Positions 17,950 to 25,117 of a DNA stretch of 40,832 bases are shown piece after piece (position 1 is the stretch's first letter; each line of letters starts with the position of its first letter). The position numbers were made by a program, and so were the translations under genes. Below the pieces are notes generated by a model. It did no database searches. It saw only the letters and a list, made by a program, of their open reading frames with translations, and was not told the DNA's origin. Source of the stretch: a virus; the IMG/VR virus record IMGVR_UViG_3300035070_002212, positions 1 to 40,832 of that record; one strand, given 5' to 3'.

Positions 17950-19212
17950 TTAAAATAAATCGTTAGATGTAATTGATTTCGACTTCTTACTGTAGTTAAT
18001 ACTTCTCTTATTAAAGAAATCTGTGTGTTTTGTAGTTAATATCTCATCATCAAACCACTCTGTAGTTTCCAACAAAGATTCGTTAACTTCGAAGATACTA
18101 TCGACACCAATAGAGTTTAATGATACATTAAATCTATGTTTAATAAATTCCATAGTTTGGTTTTTAGTTAAGAAATCTAAATCTCCCTCCTCAAAAATCC
18201 ATTCTACGATTTCTGACTCCGCCTCGTATGCTTCCATAGTTGCAACAATTAAATCTTCTTTTAGTTCGTCTGTCCACCAACTTGGGTTTTCATTTTTAAT
18301 TAAGTTTACCAAATCGAAACCAAATCCAGCATGTATGTTTTCTTCTTTTGATGTCGCTTCAACAGCGTTACTAATACCTTTCAACATATTCTTATGTTTA
18401 TTGAATGACATAATAACTAAAAATTGTGAGAATAGTGACACATTCTCTACGAACATTGAGAATAGAACAACCGATTCGAAGTATTCCTTGTCTTCAACCG
18501 CCTTTGAATTTGTAATTGCTTTCTCTAAATACTTAATTCTTTTACGAATTGCAGGTACTTGTAAAAGTGTTTCAAACTCATTATTTAAACCCAATAATTG
18601 TACTAAATGTGAGTAAGCATCAGCATGTCTCACCTCTGACTCTGCAAAAGTAGCACCAACGTTACCAATCTCTGGTTTTGGCATTCTTTTGTATATGTCA
18701 CCCCAAAATGATTTAACAGCAACCTCAATTTGTGAAATCGCCAACATTGCTCTTTTAACTGCAGTTCTTTCTTTTTTGTCGAGATTCACTTTAAAGTCCT
18801 GAATATCAGAAGTAAAATTAAATTCTGTATGTACCCAATATGAATGTCTAATAGCATCAACATACTCATTAAGATTAGGGTACTCGTAAGGTTTTAAGTT
18901 CGTTCTTTTTGTAAAGATATTCGGACCATTATCCTTACGGTAAATTATGTATTCTTTTGCAACATCATTTAGACCGTTATCCATAAGTTTATTCTCTACC
19001 ATATCGTGTATTTCATCAACGTGAGGAACTCTATCTGGTTCCCCTCTGAAAATCCCTTTTCTCGTTATTCTTGCAATTTTTTCAGCCATCTCATCATCAA
19101 TATTACCGACACTCTTCATTGCTTTTAATACCGCATATTTTATTTTTTCGGACTGAAACTCTACTTTCTCCCCGCTTCTTTTAATCACATAATTAGTTTC
19201 TTTACTGTTCAT
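17950..19212 (-). CDS. nrdB: Class I ribonucleotide reductase, radical-generating subunit with N-terminal ATP-cone
   Basis: A 420-residue R2 subunit that assembles the metal cofactor and delivers the radical to NrdA. Metal ligands are recognisable as Glu163, Glu193 and His196 (ESEVRH), Glu256 (FVENVSLF), and Glu291 and His294 (EENIHAG). Tyr200 lies four residues after His196, where the radical tyrosine normally sits. Unusually, residues about 6-92 form an ATP-cone (YVIKRSGEKVEF at the start, KEYIIYRK at the end), a nucleotide-sensing domain normally found on NrdA. ATP-cone NrdBs have been described in Flavobacteriia such as Leeuwenhoekiella blandensis, where dATP binding to NrdB switches the enzyme off and the cofactor is dimanganese. 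Regulation of this phage enzyme is therefore probably through NrdB. TATAAATA lies about 22 bases before the start. Confidence 0.95.
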   Translation of the reverse strand: MNSKETNYVIKRSGEKVEFQSEKIKYAVLKAMKSVGNIDDEMAEKIARITRKGIFRGEPDRVPHVDEIHDMVENKLMDNGLNDVAKEYIIYRKDNGPNIFTKRTNLKPYEYPNLNEYVDAIRHSYWVHTEFNFTSDIQDFKVNLDKKERTAVKRAMLAISQIEVAVKSFWGDIYKRMPKPEIGNVGATFAESEVRHADAYSHLVQLLGLNNEFETLLQVPAIRKRIKYLEKAITNSKAVEDKEYFESVVLFSMFVENVSLFSQFLVIMSFNKHKNMLKGISNAVEATSKEENIHAGFGFDLVNLIKNENPSWWTDELKEDLIVATMEAYEAESEIVEWIFEEGDLDFLTKNQTMEFIKHRFNVSLNSIGVDSIFEVNESLLETTEWFDDEILTTKHTDFFNKRSINYSKKSKSITSNDLF

Positions 19213-19248
19213 ACTAGTAATTCTATTTTAGTTTATTTATATTTTATT

Positions 19249-20625
19249 TTAAATATTCTCACGTTGCTTTCGCTTTTCCATGAGCTCCTTAATTCTATCC
19301 CTTTGTTTTTCTTCTTTCTGTTCTTCCAAACCTAAGAATGTCATACTTTGTTCAGTATCAATTACCAACATTTCATTATCATACTTACAATTCTCAAACA
19401 CAACACCATCTTTCCCGATACGAGACTTAGTGATTGCGATAGTTGCCAAGTTCATTTCTTTCTGTTGTAATGATTTAGCAACAGAAATGATTACGTGACC
19501 TACTTGAGCCTTCTTAATAGAACCACCCATTTGGTCTGTTGTTACAACTTCTGAAGAAATCGATGAACGGTTACCTTGAGTTGCTGTCCATCCAACAATG
19601 TCCAATTCATGACACATCGCTTCAAACGCTCTCATTACTGAACCCTCACTTTTCCATTCATCACCTAAATTCTTATCAGGTGTAATACAATCAATATAAT
19701 CTATAACTATCATATCAATCTTATTTCCTTCAGCAATCATCTTCCTAACTTGATTTTTTATCTGATTCATGGTCATCGTATCAGAAGGTAGTTTTTTCAA
19801 AGTTAAAGAGTTATTTGTGTTCTCCTTAATCTGTCTAACTTTCTCCATTACCTCATCCCTATGATTAGATAAATTATCAGGTGCAATTTCAGTCCATAGT
19901 GTGAAATGCTTACGTTGGATAATTTTCGGGTTATCCTCAAAGAAAATCTGTAACACATTGTAACCCAAGTTAAATGCGTGATTCGACATCTTTGTTAGGA
20001 AAGTAGTTTTACCCACACCTGTTGGTGCCAATATAACACCGATTTCTCCCTTAGCTAACCCACCTTTCATTAGATTATCAATACCTGGTACCCCCAACGG
20101 AATAGGGTGACGATAGTCATCGTCTAAAACCACCTCTAAATTTGAGAACACATCAGCTGTTCCGGTATCAACTTCACCAACTTGTAACGCTTCTCTAACC
20201 ATCTCTTCTAAATGGTCATACGATTCGAAATCACCCTTATCGATGATTTTCTGAGCCTTTGACATTACTTTCTGTAACTCTTGTTGTTTACAGAATTTAA
20301 GTGATTTTTCCTGTACGAAATCTGAACCTTCAATAGGTGACTCTTTAACACTCTCTATCATGTCAAAAACCATCTTCTGAGCCATAGGTGAACTAATTTC
20401 ACTCTTCGTAAGTTGTTCCAATGTTGCAAATGTTGGAGTATGTTCGTACTTACTATAGTACTCCTTAATCATTTGCATTATGATTTTAAAATATTGATTA
20501 TCAAAATACTTCGGGTCAATAACATCAACAATCGAATTGGCAAAATCCTTGTCAATAACGATGTTGTTTATAAGTTGTATTTGAAATGAGTTACCTAAGT
20601 AACCGAAGTTTTTTTCTTTTGACAT
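19249..20625 (-). CDS. Replicative DNA helicase, DnaB / T4 gp41-like
   Basis: A 458-residue ring helicase expected to unwind DNA 5' to 3' at the phage fork. The N-terminal 150 residues form a helical domain as in DnaB and gp41. The RecA-like motor domain follows, with Walker A APTGVGKTT (200-208), a following glutamate in FFEDNP (about 228-233), Walker B MIVIDYID (305-312) and the sensor glutamine in TATQGNRSS (348-355). The C-terminus is a lysine- and glutamate-rich helix. T4 gp41 is 475 residues, so the length agrees. It sits between a conserved unknown gene and nrdB inside the replication cassette. No primase gene is visible in this window. Confidence 0.92.
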   Translation of the reverse strand: MSKEKNFGYLGNSFQIQLINNIVIDKDFANSIVDVIDPKYFDNQYFKIIMQMIKEYYSKYEHTPTFATLEQLTKSEISSPMAQKMVFDMIESVKESPIEGSDFVQEKSLKFCKQQELQKVMSKAQKIIDKGDFESYDHLEEMVREALQVGEVDTGTADVFSNLEVVLDDDYRHPIPLGVPGIDNLMKGGLAKGEIGVILAPTGVGKTTFLTKMSNHAFNLGYNVLQIFFEDNPKIIQRKHFTLWTEIAPDNLSNHRDEVMEKVRQIKENTNNSLTLKKLPSDTMTMNQIKNQVRKMIAEGNKIDMIVIDYIDCITPDKNLGDEWKSEGSVMRAFEAMCHELDIVGWTATQGNRSSISSEVVTTDQMGGSIKKAQVGHVIISVAKSLQQKEMNLATIAITKSRIGKDGVVFENCKYDNEMLVIDTEQSMTFLGLEEQKEEKQRDRIKELMEKRKQRENI

Positions 20626-20651
20626 ATCAATTAATTTTCTTTAGGGTAAAA

Positions 20652-20659
20652 TATAAATA
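20652..20659 (-). promoter_or_regulatory. TATTTATA element upstream of helicase gene
   Basis: The octamer TATTTATA ends 27 bases before the helicase ATG, immediately after the stop of the 150-residue gene. It matches the recurrent element seen before structural genes, but the spacing is longer. In such AT-rich DNA a chance match is quite possible. Confidence 0.25.
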
Positions 20660-20662
20660 TGG

Positions 20663-21115
20663 TTATACTAAGCTATAATCCATGTACTCGTAAGTTAAAT
20701 CTTCAGATGAGAAAATATCCGTTAGACCCCTAAGTACACTTTTTAGTTGCGGACGTATGTCTACGGTGTATCTTATTTTAGGTGGGTATAATTTTCCGTT
20801 AAATACTCTATGACAAATTGTCTCATCACCAAGTCTAATTTTAATGTGGAAATTCTCTTCACCATCAGTATTTGAGGTGTCTAAGATTGCCGGGTCCAAC
20901 GCAATTTGATTGTAGTGGTCTAACAAATACATGTTAGTTCTATCTTTCAAAATGTCGGTTAACTCACTTGTAAAATCATTAACAAATTCAAGTACATCAA
21001 TACTCTTTCTTGCTTTAGGATTGTAACCTCTAACGTTGAAGTATCTTTGAACAACTATGTTCTCATTCAACATCATTACAAACTCCATTTTTGTTACGTC
21101 ATTTTTTTCTTTCAT
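20663..21115 (-). CDS. Conserved hypothetical protein in replication cassette
   Basis: A 150-residue protein of unknown function, placed between the RNase H-type nuclease and the replicative helicase with only four bases to the former. It is soluble and of mixed charge, has a single cysteine (in ETICHRVFNGKLYPPK, about 98-113), and ends in an aromatic acidic tail (EYMDYSLV). The segment MEFVMMLNENIVVQRYFNV reminds me of hypothetical proteins of T4-like phages, but I cannot name the family. The true start may be the methionine at residue 10 rather than the first ATG, because both follow A-rich leaders. Its place beside the helicase makes a helicase loader, gp33-like or recombination accessory role imaginable. 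I see no similarity to T4 gp59 or UvsY that I could defend. Confidence 0.7.
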   Translation of the reverse strand: MKEKNDVTKMEFVMMLNENIVVQRYFNVRGYNPKARKSIDVLEFVNDFTSELTDILKDRTNMYLLDHYNQIALDPAILDTSNTDGEENFHIKIRLGDETICHRVFNGKLYPPKIRYTVDIRPQLKSVLRGLTDIFSSEDLTYEYMDYSLV

Positions 21116-21119
21116 TTTT

Positions 21120-22127
21120 TTAAATTTTGTTTTTGTAACGTTTTTTTTCTTTTCTTGTTAGTTTCATAAAAGGTGTTATAAACTCTACCCAATTATCGTC
21201 TTTTTTGGGTAAATATTTGAAGATTCCATCACTCATCATCATTCTCATTAGATTCTGATATCCTCTTCCTTCAGGGTCTAACTCTTCCGTATAGTAGAGT
21301 TCAACCATTTCCATACCTTCATTACTTATCATTGGTGAGGACAAATCTACAACTTTTTTGTTAATATCAAAGAATTCTTTTCCTAAAACCCCTCTTTTAG
21401 TTTTTCCTTCTTTGATACTTTGTAAAATCTTTCGATTATCTCCCTCCGATTGTAATTCTTTAGTACGTTGTATAATATCGTCAACAGATATGACATTGTC
21501 CAATATCTCAGGAAATATCTTAACAAATGTTTTCTCCCCTAATAAATAAATACCATCAATATTGTCAGACTTATCACCTGACAAGATTTTAAATGTAGTA
21601 ATATTATAGTGTGGTATTGAAATGTCTTTAAGGGGTATGTTATCTCCCACCTTATAGACTCTTCTGTGGTTAGGTGAGTAAACCTCTACGTTGTCTGAGA
21701 TAAGTTGTGTAAGGTCCTTATCTGATGAAAATATAGTTTTGTATTCATCATGAGATATATTACAATAGTGAGCAATTGCATCATCAGACTCACACCCATC
21801 AATGGATACTTGTCTGATAAACATCTCTTCTAAATACTTCTTAACTCTCGACAACTGCCATTCAAATGAAATCTGTTGTTGCTCGTTAAGACTTCTTTTT
21901 CTATTTCTTTTGTATTGTTCGAGTATATCTCTTCTCGAATTAGAATTATTCTCAGCGTCCCAAAATACAATTACTTTATCATAATTGTCGTCAACTAAGA
22001 ATTTTTTTAATGTATTCACAAAGTGGAAAATACCACCAATATGGTTACCCTCATGGTAGAATTCCCTTACTCCGTGAAACCCAATTTTAAATAAGTTATT
22101 TCCGTCTACTAATAATGTTTTTGTCAA
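21120..22127 (-). CDS. 5'-3' exonuclease / T4 RNase H-like (FEN family)
   Basis: A 335-residue structure-specific nuclease expected to remove RNA primers and flaps from lagging-strand fragments. The metal-binding acids of the FEN/PIN fold appear in order: Asp8 (LLVDGNNL), Asp57 with Arg66 and YKRNRK (72-77), the ESDD group (113-116), SSDKD (134-138) and SGDKSDNIDG (183-192) before the helix-hairpin-helix region. The family usually has proline before the final glycine of GD.SDN.PG; here it is Asp191. T4 RNase H is 305 residues. The gene follows uvsX by 17 bases and precedes the conserved unknown gene, consistent with a fork-processing role coupled to the gp32-like protein, which stimulates the T4 enzyme. 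Confidence 0.9.
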   Translation of the reverse strand: MTKTLLVDGNNLFKIGFHGVREFYHEGNHIGGIFHFVNTLKKFLVDDNYDKVIVFWDAENNSNSRRDILEQYKRNRKRSLNEQQQISFEWQLSRVKKYLEEMFIRQVSIDGCESDDAIAHYCNISHDEYKTIFSSDKDLTQLISDNVEVYSPNHRRVYKVGDNIPLKDISIPHYNITTFKILSGDKSDNIDGIYLLGEKTFVKIFPEILDNVISVDDIIQRTKELQSEGDNRKILQSIKEGKTKRGVLGKEFFDINKKVVDLSSPMISNEGMEMVELYYTEELDPEGRGYQNLMRMMMSDGIFKYLPKKDDNWVEFITPFMKLTRKEKKRYKNKI

Positions 22128-22144
22128 AATACCTTTATTATAGG

Positions 22145-23146
22145 TTAGACTTCTTTTACTTCTTCCAATTTGTAGTCACCATCAGTACCGATGACTTTTT
22201 TCCAATATTCCGATTGTTCTCCTTTATATTGTTCAATAGACTTCTTTTCTTCAGTAGATTCCTTACCAGCAAGGAAGCCATGAGGTGTTACAATAATTTT
22301 ACCGTCTTCATAACCTAATCCATTGATGTGGTTTTTCATTACCGATATTTTTGTCCTTACCGCAAACTTAACCTTTCTCTTGTCTTTAACAGCGGCAATC
22401 TTGTTGGTTCCCGCATTTTTCTGATTACCAAATAAAAACACCAAAGATGAGTTTAACCAAATTGCTTCACCACCCTTAGCCTTAATCTTTGGTTGACCAA
22501 ATGGGTTGTCAGGTAATTCCACCCACGGTTGATTAACAATCAATAAGGTGTTTTCGTATTTTGATGTTGCCTTACGTGAACCCGCAATTCTTTGGTTGAT
22601 ACCCATACCAATCTTATCCGCTAATGTTGCGGCATTGTGTTGTTTACCTCCCTTACCATCAAAAGTCATCTTACAAGGGACAGAACCAACAGAGTCCCAC
22701 AAAAATAGTAAGTCATATTCTAACTCACCTTTTTCTTGTGCATCCAATAGTTCGTTGATATAGTCGGTAATTTGTTCGATGTACTCGAAGTTGTTATTGA
22801 ACAGGAAGAATCCGTCCCAATCCAATTCACCTGTTTCTTCATCGACAACTTCCTCACATTCGAAACCCATTGTTCTTGCATGGTCAAATGACCACTTTTG
22901 TTCAGTTATAATGAATACGGGTAATACTCCTTTATTTTGTGCGTCAACAGCCGCCTTTACAAGTGCCGTTGTCTTGCCTGTATCAGAATGACCTAAGAAC
23001 ATATTTAGATGACCAATGGCAGGACCTGGTACCCCAACCGCATCTAAAAATGCTTCACCCAAATCAAAGAACCTTTGTGGTTTATATTTTGCAGAAGTAG
23101 AATACTTCTTCTTCAGAGAACTGAAATCTGTTTTTTTAATTGCCAT
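22145..23146 (-). CDS. uvsX: RecA-like recombinase, T4 UvsX-type
   Basis: A 333-residue strand-exchange recombinase that forms filaments on single-stranded DNA for recombination-dependent replication and repair. Walker A is GHSDTGKTT (52-60), the catalytic glutamate is probably Glu82 in ITEQKWSFD, and Walker B is LLFLWDSVGS (146-155). Following loops contain the NQPW segment near 200. Host RecA has GPESSGKT at the P-loop, whereas this protein has GHSDTGKT, which favours the phage UvsX branch. T4 UvsX is 391 residues, so this is a shorter version. Neighbouring gp32-like and RNase H genes fit the same replication pathway. No UvsY mediator is recognisable here. Confidence 0.92.
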   Translation of the reverse strand: MAIKKTDFSSLKKKYSTSAKYKPQRFFDLGEAFLDAVGVPGPAIGHLNMFLGHSDTGKTTALVKAAVDAQNKGVLPVFIITEQKWSFDHARTMGFECEEVVDEETGELDWDGFFLFNNNFEYIEQITDYINELLDAQEKGELEYDLLFLWDSVGSVPCKMTFDGKGGKQHNAATLADKIGMGINQRIAGSRKATSKYENTLLIVNQPWVELPDNPFGQPKIKAKGGEAIWLNSSLVFLFGNQKNAGTNKIAAVKDKRKVKFAVRTKISVMKNHINGLGYEDGKIIVTPHGFLAGKESTEEKKSIEQYKGEQSEYWKKVIGTDGDYKLEEVKEV

Positions 23147-23163
23147 ATTTTTTTAGTGATAAA

Positions 23164-23190
23164 GATGGTACCGACAATATCGGTACCATC
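23164..23190 (-). terminator. Hairpin between ssb-type gene and uvsX, possible attenuator
   Basis: Perfect 11-base inverted repeat GATGGTACCGA / TCGGTACCATC around a five-base loop, 13 bases past the stop of the gp32-like gene. On the minus strand it is followed by TTTATC, only a short T-run, so termination would be partial. That would leave more gp32-like protein than UvsX from one promoter, which suits their stoichiometry. Confidence 0.55.
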
Positions 23191-23203
23191 ATGTTAGTTT
23201 TAG

Positions 23204-24061
23204 TTAAAACGGTAAGTCCTCATCCACATCCATTTTAGATTGTGGGTCCTCAGTTTTTTCTGTTGTTGACTCAGTTGTGACACTACTACCGAATGTTGTT
23301 TCAGTATTGTCACCGTATACGTATTTCTTAAGTTCTGAATCCCAAACAGGTGTCTCACCTCTTGCGATTGCCTCTAAATACTCAACAGGTTTCTGTGAGT
23401 AAACATCTTGCCAAGTTAACTCATCTTCAACCCATTCCGTCATCTGACTCTTATCAGAGTGTATCGGTGCTGGGTCATCATACATAATAGTCTTAACTAC
23501 TGTGTATTCAATTCCTGAAGGTGTTTTTGCCTTAGACAAATCAACAATCAAGTCACGACCTTCGTTAGCATCAGTCACATCACCTTTTTGTCTCCAAATT
23601 GGAATGATTTTATCCAAGATACCCTCTTGTTTGTAATTATCTTTGAATCTCCAAAACTTTGGTCCGTGGTCTTCATTCTCACGGTCAATAACCTTAACGA
23701 TGTAGAATTTACGTGGACGGTACTGACGAGCCAATTCCTTGTCTGAGTCTTTACCTGTTGACATCAATTCTTCGTAAACCTCAGTAAGTGGTGAACGCTC
23801 ACCATCATTTTTACCTGGGTCAAATAATTTAGTCCATTTACCGTCGATTTGAACTTCGTGATACCATACTTCTTTGAATGGTGATGAACCGTCTGGTGTT
23901 GGAAGGATACGAATAACCTTTTGTCCTGACTTAGTTCCTTTTGGAAGATACGTAGTAAAGTATCTTTTTAATCTGTCTTCTTGAGAGATTCTGTTACCTC
24001 CACCCGTGTTTTGGGTGTTCTTTTCATACTGTGATAACACAGCATCTAATGCATTTGCCAT
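23204..24061 (-). CDS. Single-stranded DNA-binding protein, T4 gp32-like
   Basis: A 285-residue protein that should coat ssDNA and organise the replication proteins. T4 gp32 is 301 residues. The N-terminus (DAVLSQYEK) and the OB-fold core with VIRILPTPDGSSPFKEVWYHE (49-69, rich in basic and aromatic residues) fit the family. The C-terminus is acidic and ends in VDEDLPF, which closely resembles the bacterial SSB tip DDDIPF. There is no cysteine in the protein, so the zinc site of T4 gp32 (one His and three Cys) is missing. It is the first gene of the replication cassette, behind a host-type promoter and followed by a hairpin, consistent with early, high expression. Confidence 0.88.
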   Translation of the reverse strand: MANALDAVLSQYEKNTQNTGGGNRISQEDRLKRYFTTYLPKGTKSGQKVIRILPTPDGSSPFKEVWYHEVQIDGKWTKLFDPGKNDGERSPLTEVYEELMSTGKDSDKELARQYRPRKFYIVKVIDRENEDHGPKFWRFKDNYKQEGILDKIIPIWRQKGDVTDANEGRDLIVDLSKAKTPSGIEYTVVKTIMYDDPAPIHSDKSQMTEWVEDELTWQDVYSQKPVEYLEAIARGETPVWDSELKKYVYGDNTETTFGSSVTTESTTEKTEDPQSKMDVDEDLPF

Positions 24062-24108
24062 AATTTTTCTTTTTTTACTCTGTTAATTGTTTTCTCTTAA
24101 ACTCAATA

Positions 24109-24140
24109 GTAAAGATAGTAATTATGTCAATAAAGTCAAA
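24109..24140 (-). promoter_or_regulatory. Bacteroidota-type promoter upstream of the gp32-like gene
   Basis: The minus strand has TTTG (24140-24137), a 19-base spacer, then TATCTTTA (24117-24110). The Bacteroidota housekeeping consensus is TTTG with 19-21 bases to TAnnTTTG, so only the final G differs. It lies 49 bases before the ATG at 24061 and just past a terminator, where a promoter for the replication cassette is expected. Confidence 0.6.
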
Positions 24141-24150
24141 CTCTATAAAC

Positions 24151-24177
24151 AAAAAAAAACCACTCTATTTGAGTGGT
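24151..24177 (-). terminator. Intrinsic terminator ending tail block one
   Basis: On the minus strand the seven-base stem ACCACTC / GAGTGGT encloses a five-base loop and runs into nine T residues. It lies 44 bases after the stop of the 205-residue gene and just before the promoter of the gp32-like gene, separating the tail transcript from the replication transcript. Confidence 0.88.
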
Positions 24178-24220
24178 CTTTATTATAGTTGTAAAATTTA
24201 ATTAAGTCAAATAATTAATT

Positions 24221-24838
24221 TTATTCTGTCGGTCCGTTGAATGATTTACGAATGTCGGAATCAGAATAATTCTCAACCTCATCAGAAGTTAAAATATATT
24301 CATTCTTACCCGTTTTTTCCATATCGTCTTCTTTATCTGCAAAGAAATCGGTTAACTTTTGATTATAAGGATAACTATCTAAACTTCTTAGTTGTAGTTT
24401 CTCCTCAGGTGATTTTTGACGATACTTCTCGACTTTAGTTTCAATATCATTAATCTTAGCGAAAATTTGGTCCATCTGAGAAAGTTTACCTTCTAAATCA
24501 GATAACTTCTCGAACATTGTATCCATATACTCGTCTTGCTTATCTGAAATCTTGTTCTGTGTATTCACTAAATCAGTTATATCTAACTCTTCAGTGTCCC
24601 CACCCATGTCTTTATCAGACTCAACATTTCCTTCGTCGTCAATTTTTTCAACTTCAGGGTCAGTATCAACATCAACTGGTTCTGCAATTTCTTCAGCACC
24701 ACCTTCGACATCCATATCTAACTCCAAATCATCACCAGCCTCATCAGCTGTGTCTGTAGGTTCTTCTTGTTCAATAAGGTAACGATTAATAGTATTGTGT
24801 CTATTAAGTTCCTCAAGTATTTTTTTATCTATTGACAT
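24221..24838 (-). CDS. Acidic hypothetical protein with predicted coiled coil
   Basis: A 205-residue protein that I do not recognise. Residues about 24-90 are extremely acidic (runs such as TADEAGDDLELDMDVEGGAE) and likely disordered. Residues about 95-145 show heptad-like spacing of hydrophobics (DTMFEKLSDLEGKLSQMDQI) typical of a coiled coil. There is no membrane segment or signal peptide. It is the last gene of tail block one, ahead of a strong terminator. Acidic, helical proteins of this kind in T4-like phages can be scaffold or assembly factors, but the sequence does not decide between that and a regulatory role. An 11-base gap separates it from the small gene upstream. Confidence 0.7.
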   Translation of the reverse strand: MSIDKKILEELNRHNTINRYLIEQEEPTDTADEAGDDLELDMDVEGGAEEIAEPVDVDTDPEVEKIDDEGNVESDKDMGGDTEELDITDLVNTQNKISDKQDEYMDTMFEKLSDLEGKLSQMDQIFAKINDIETKVEKYRQKSPEEKLQLRSLDSYPYNQKLTDFFADKEDDMEKTGKNEYILTSDEVENYSDSDIRKSFNGPTE

Positions 24839-24849
24839 AATTTTTTATT

Positions 24850-25074
24850 TTAACCATTAAGTAATGTCTTAACACCATGAGGTGTTTCAACCTTTAAGGT
24901 TCTATTAACTTGTCTAGTATTATCAACTCGCTCAATAAGTCCGTCTCTCATACTAACTGTATAACAATCACCTGTGTCTAAGTCACAAACCTCTTTGTAA
25001 CCATTTCCGGCATCTCTTTCAGTAATTCTAGTGTCTTTTGACAAATACTGGTCTAATAATGATTTAACATTCAT
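24850..25074 (-). CDS. Small hypothetical protein (74 residues)
   Basis: A 74-residue protein of unknown function beginning MNVKSLLDQYL, with two cysteines in VCDLDTGDCYTVSMRDG. The frame is open further upstream to an ATG at 25179, which would overlap the hub gene by 62 bases and add 35 basic, low-complexity residues. I prefer the start at 25074 because it falls in the intergenic gap and follows TATTTATA and an AAAAGTAAT leader by 16 bases, as for the tape-measure gene. It could be a small baseplate or regulatory protein. Nothing more can be read from it. Confidence 0.6.
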   Translation of the reverse strand: MNVKSLLDQYLSKDTRITERDAGNGYKEVCDLDTGDCYTVSMRDGLIERVDNTRQVNRTLKVETPHGVKTLLNG

Positions 25075-25089
25075 AATATTACTTTTATA

Positions 25090-25097
25090 TATAAATA
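25090..25097 (-). promoter_or_regulatory. TATTTATA element upstream of the 74-residue gene
   Basis: TATTTATA followed by TATAAAAGTAAT, ending 16 bases before the ATG at 25074, in the gap after the hub gene. The 3' flank is nearly identical to that before the tape-measure gene (ATAAAAGTAAT), which argues against chance. Confidence 0.45.
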
Positions 25098-25117
25098 TAC
25101 GTTTATTATCGTTTTTC

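Noticed and set aside
18023-18616. A 197-codon plus-strand open frame opposite nrdB
   Set aside because: It is antisense to a clear ribonucleotide reductase gene, has a composition typical of a mirrored frame (Ser-rich), and shows no family features or leader.
24119-24130. TTGACATAAT resembling an E. coli -35 box upstream of the gp32-like gene
   Set aside because: No -10 box at 16-18 bases downstream; the TTTG-N19-TATCTTTA pair explains the region better.
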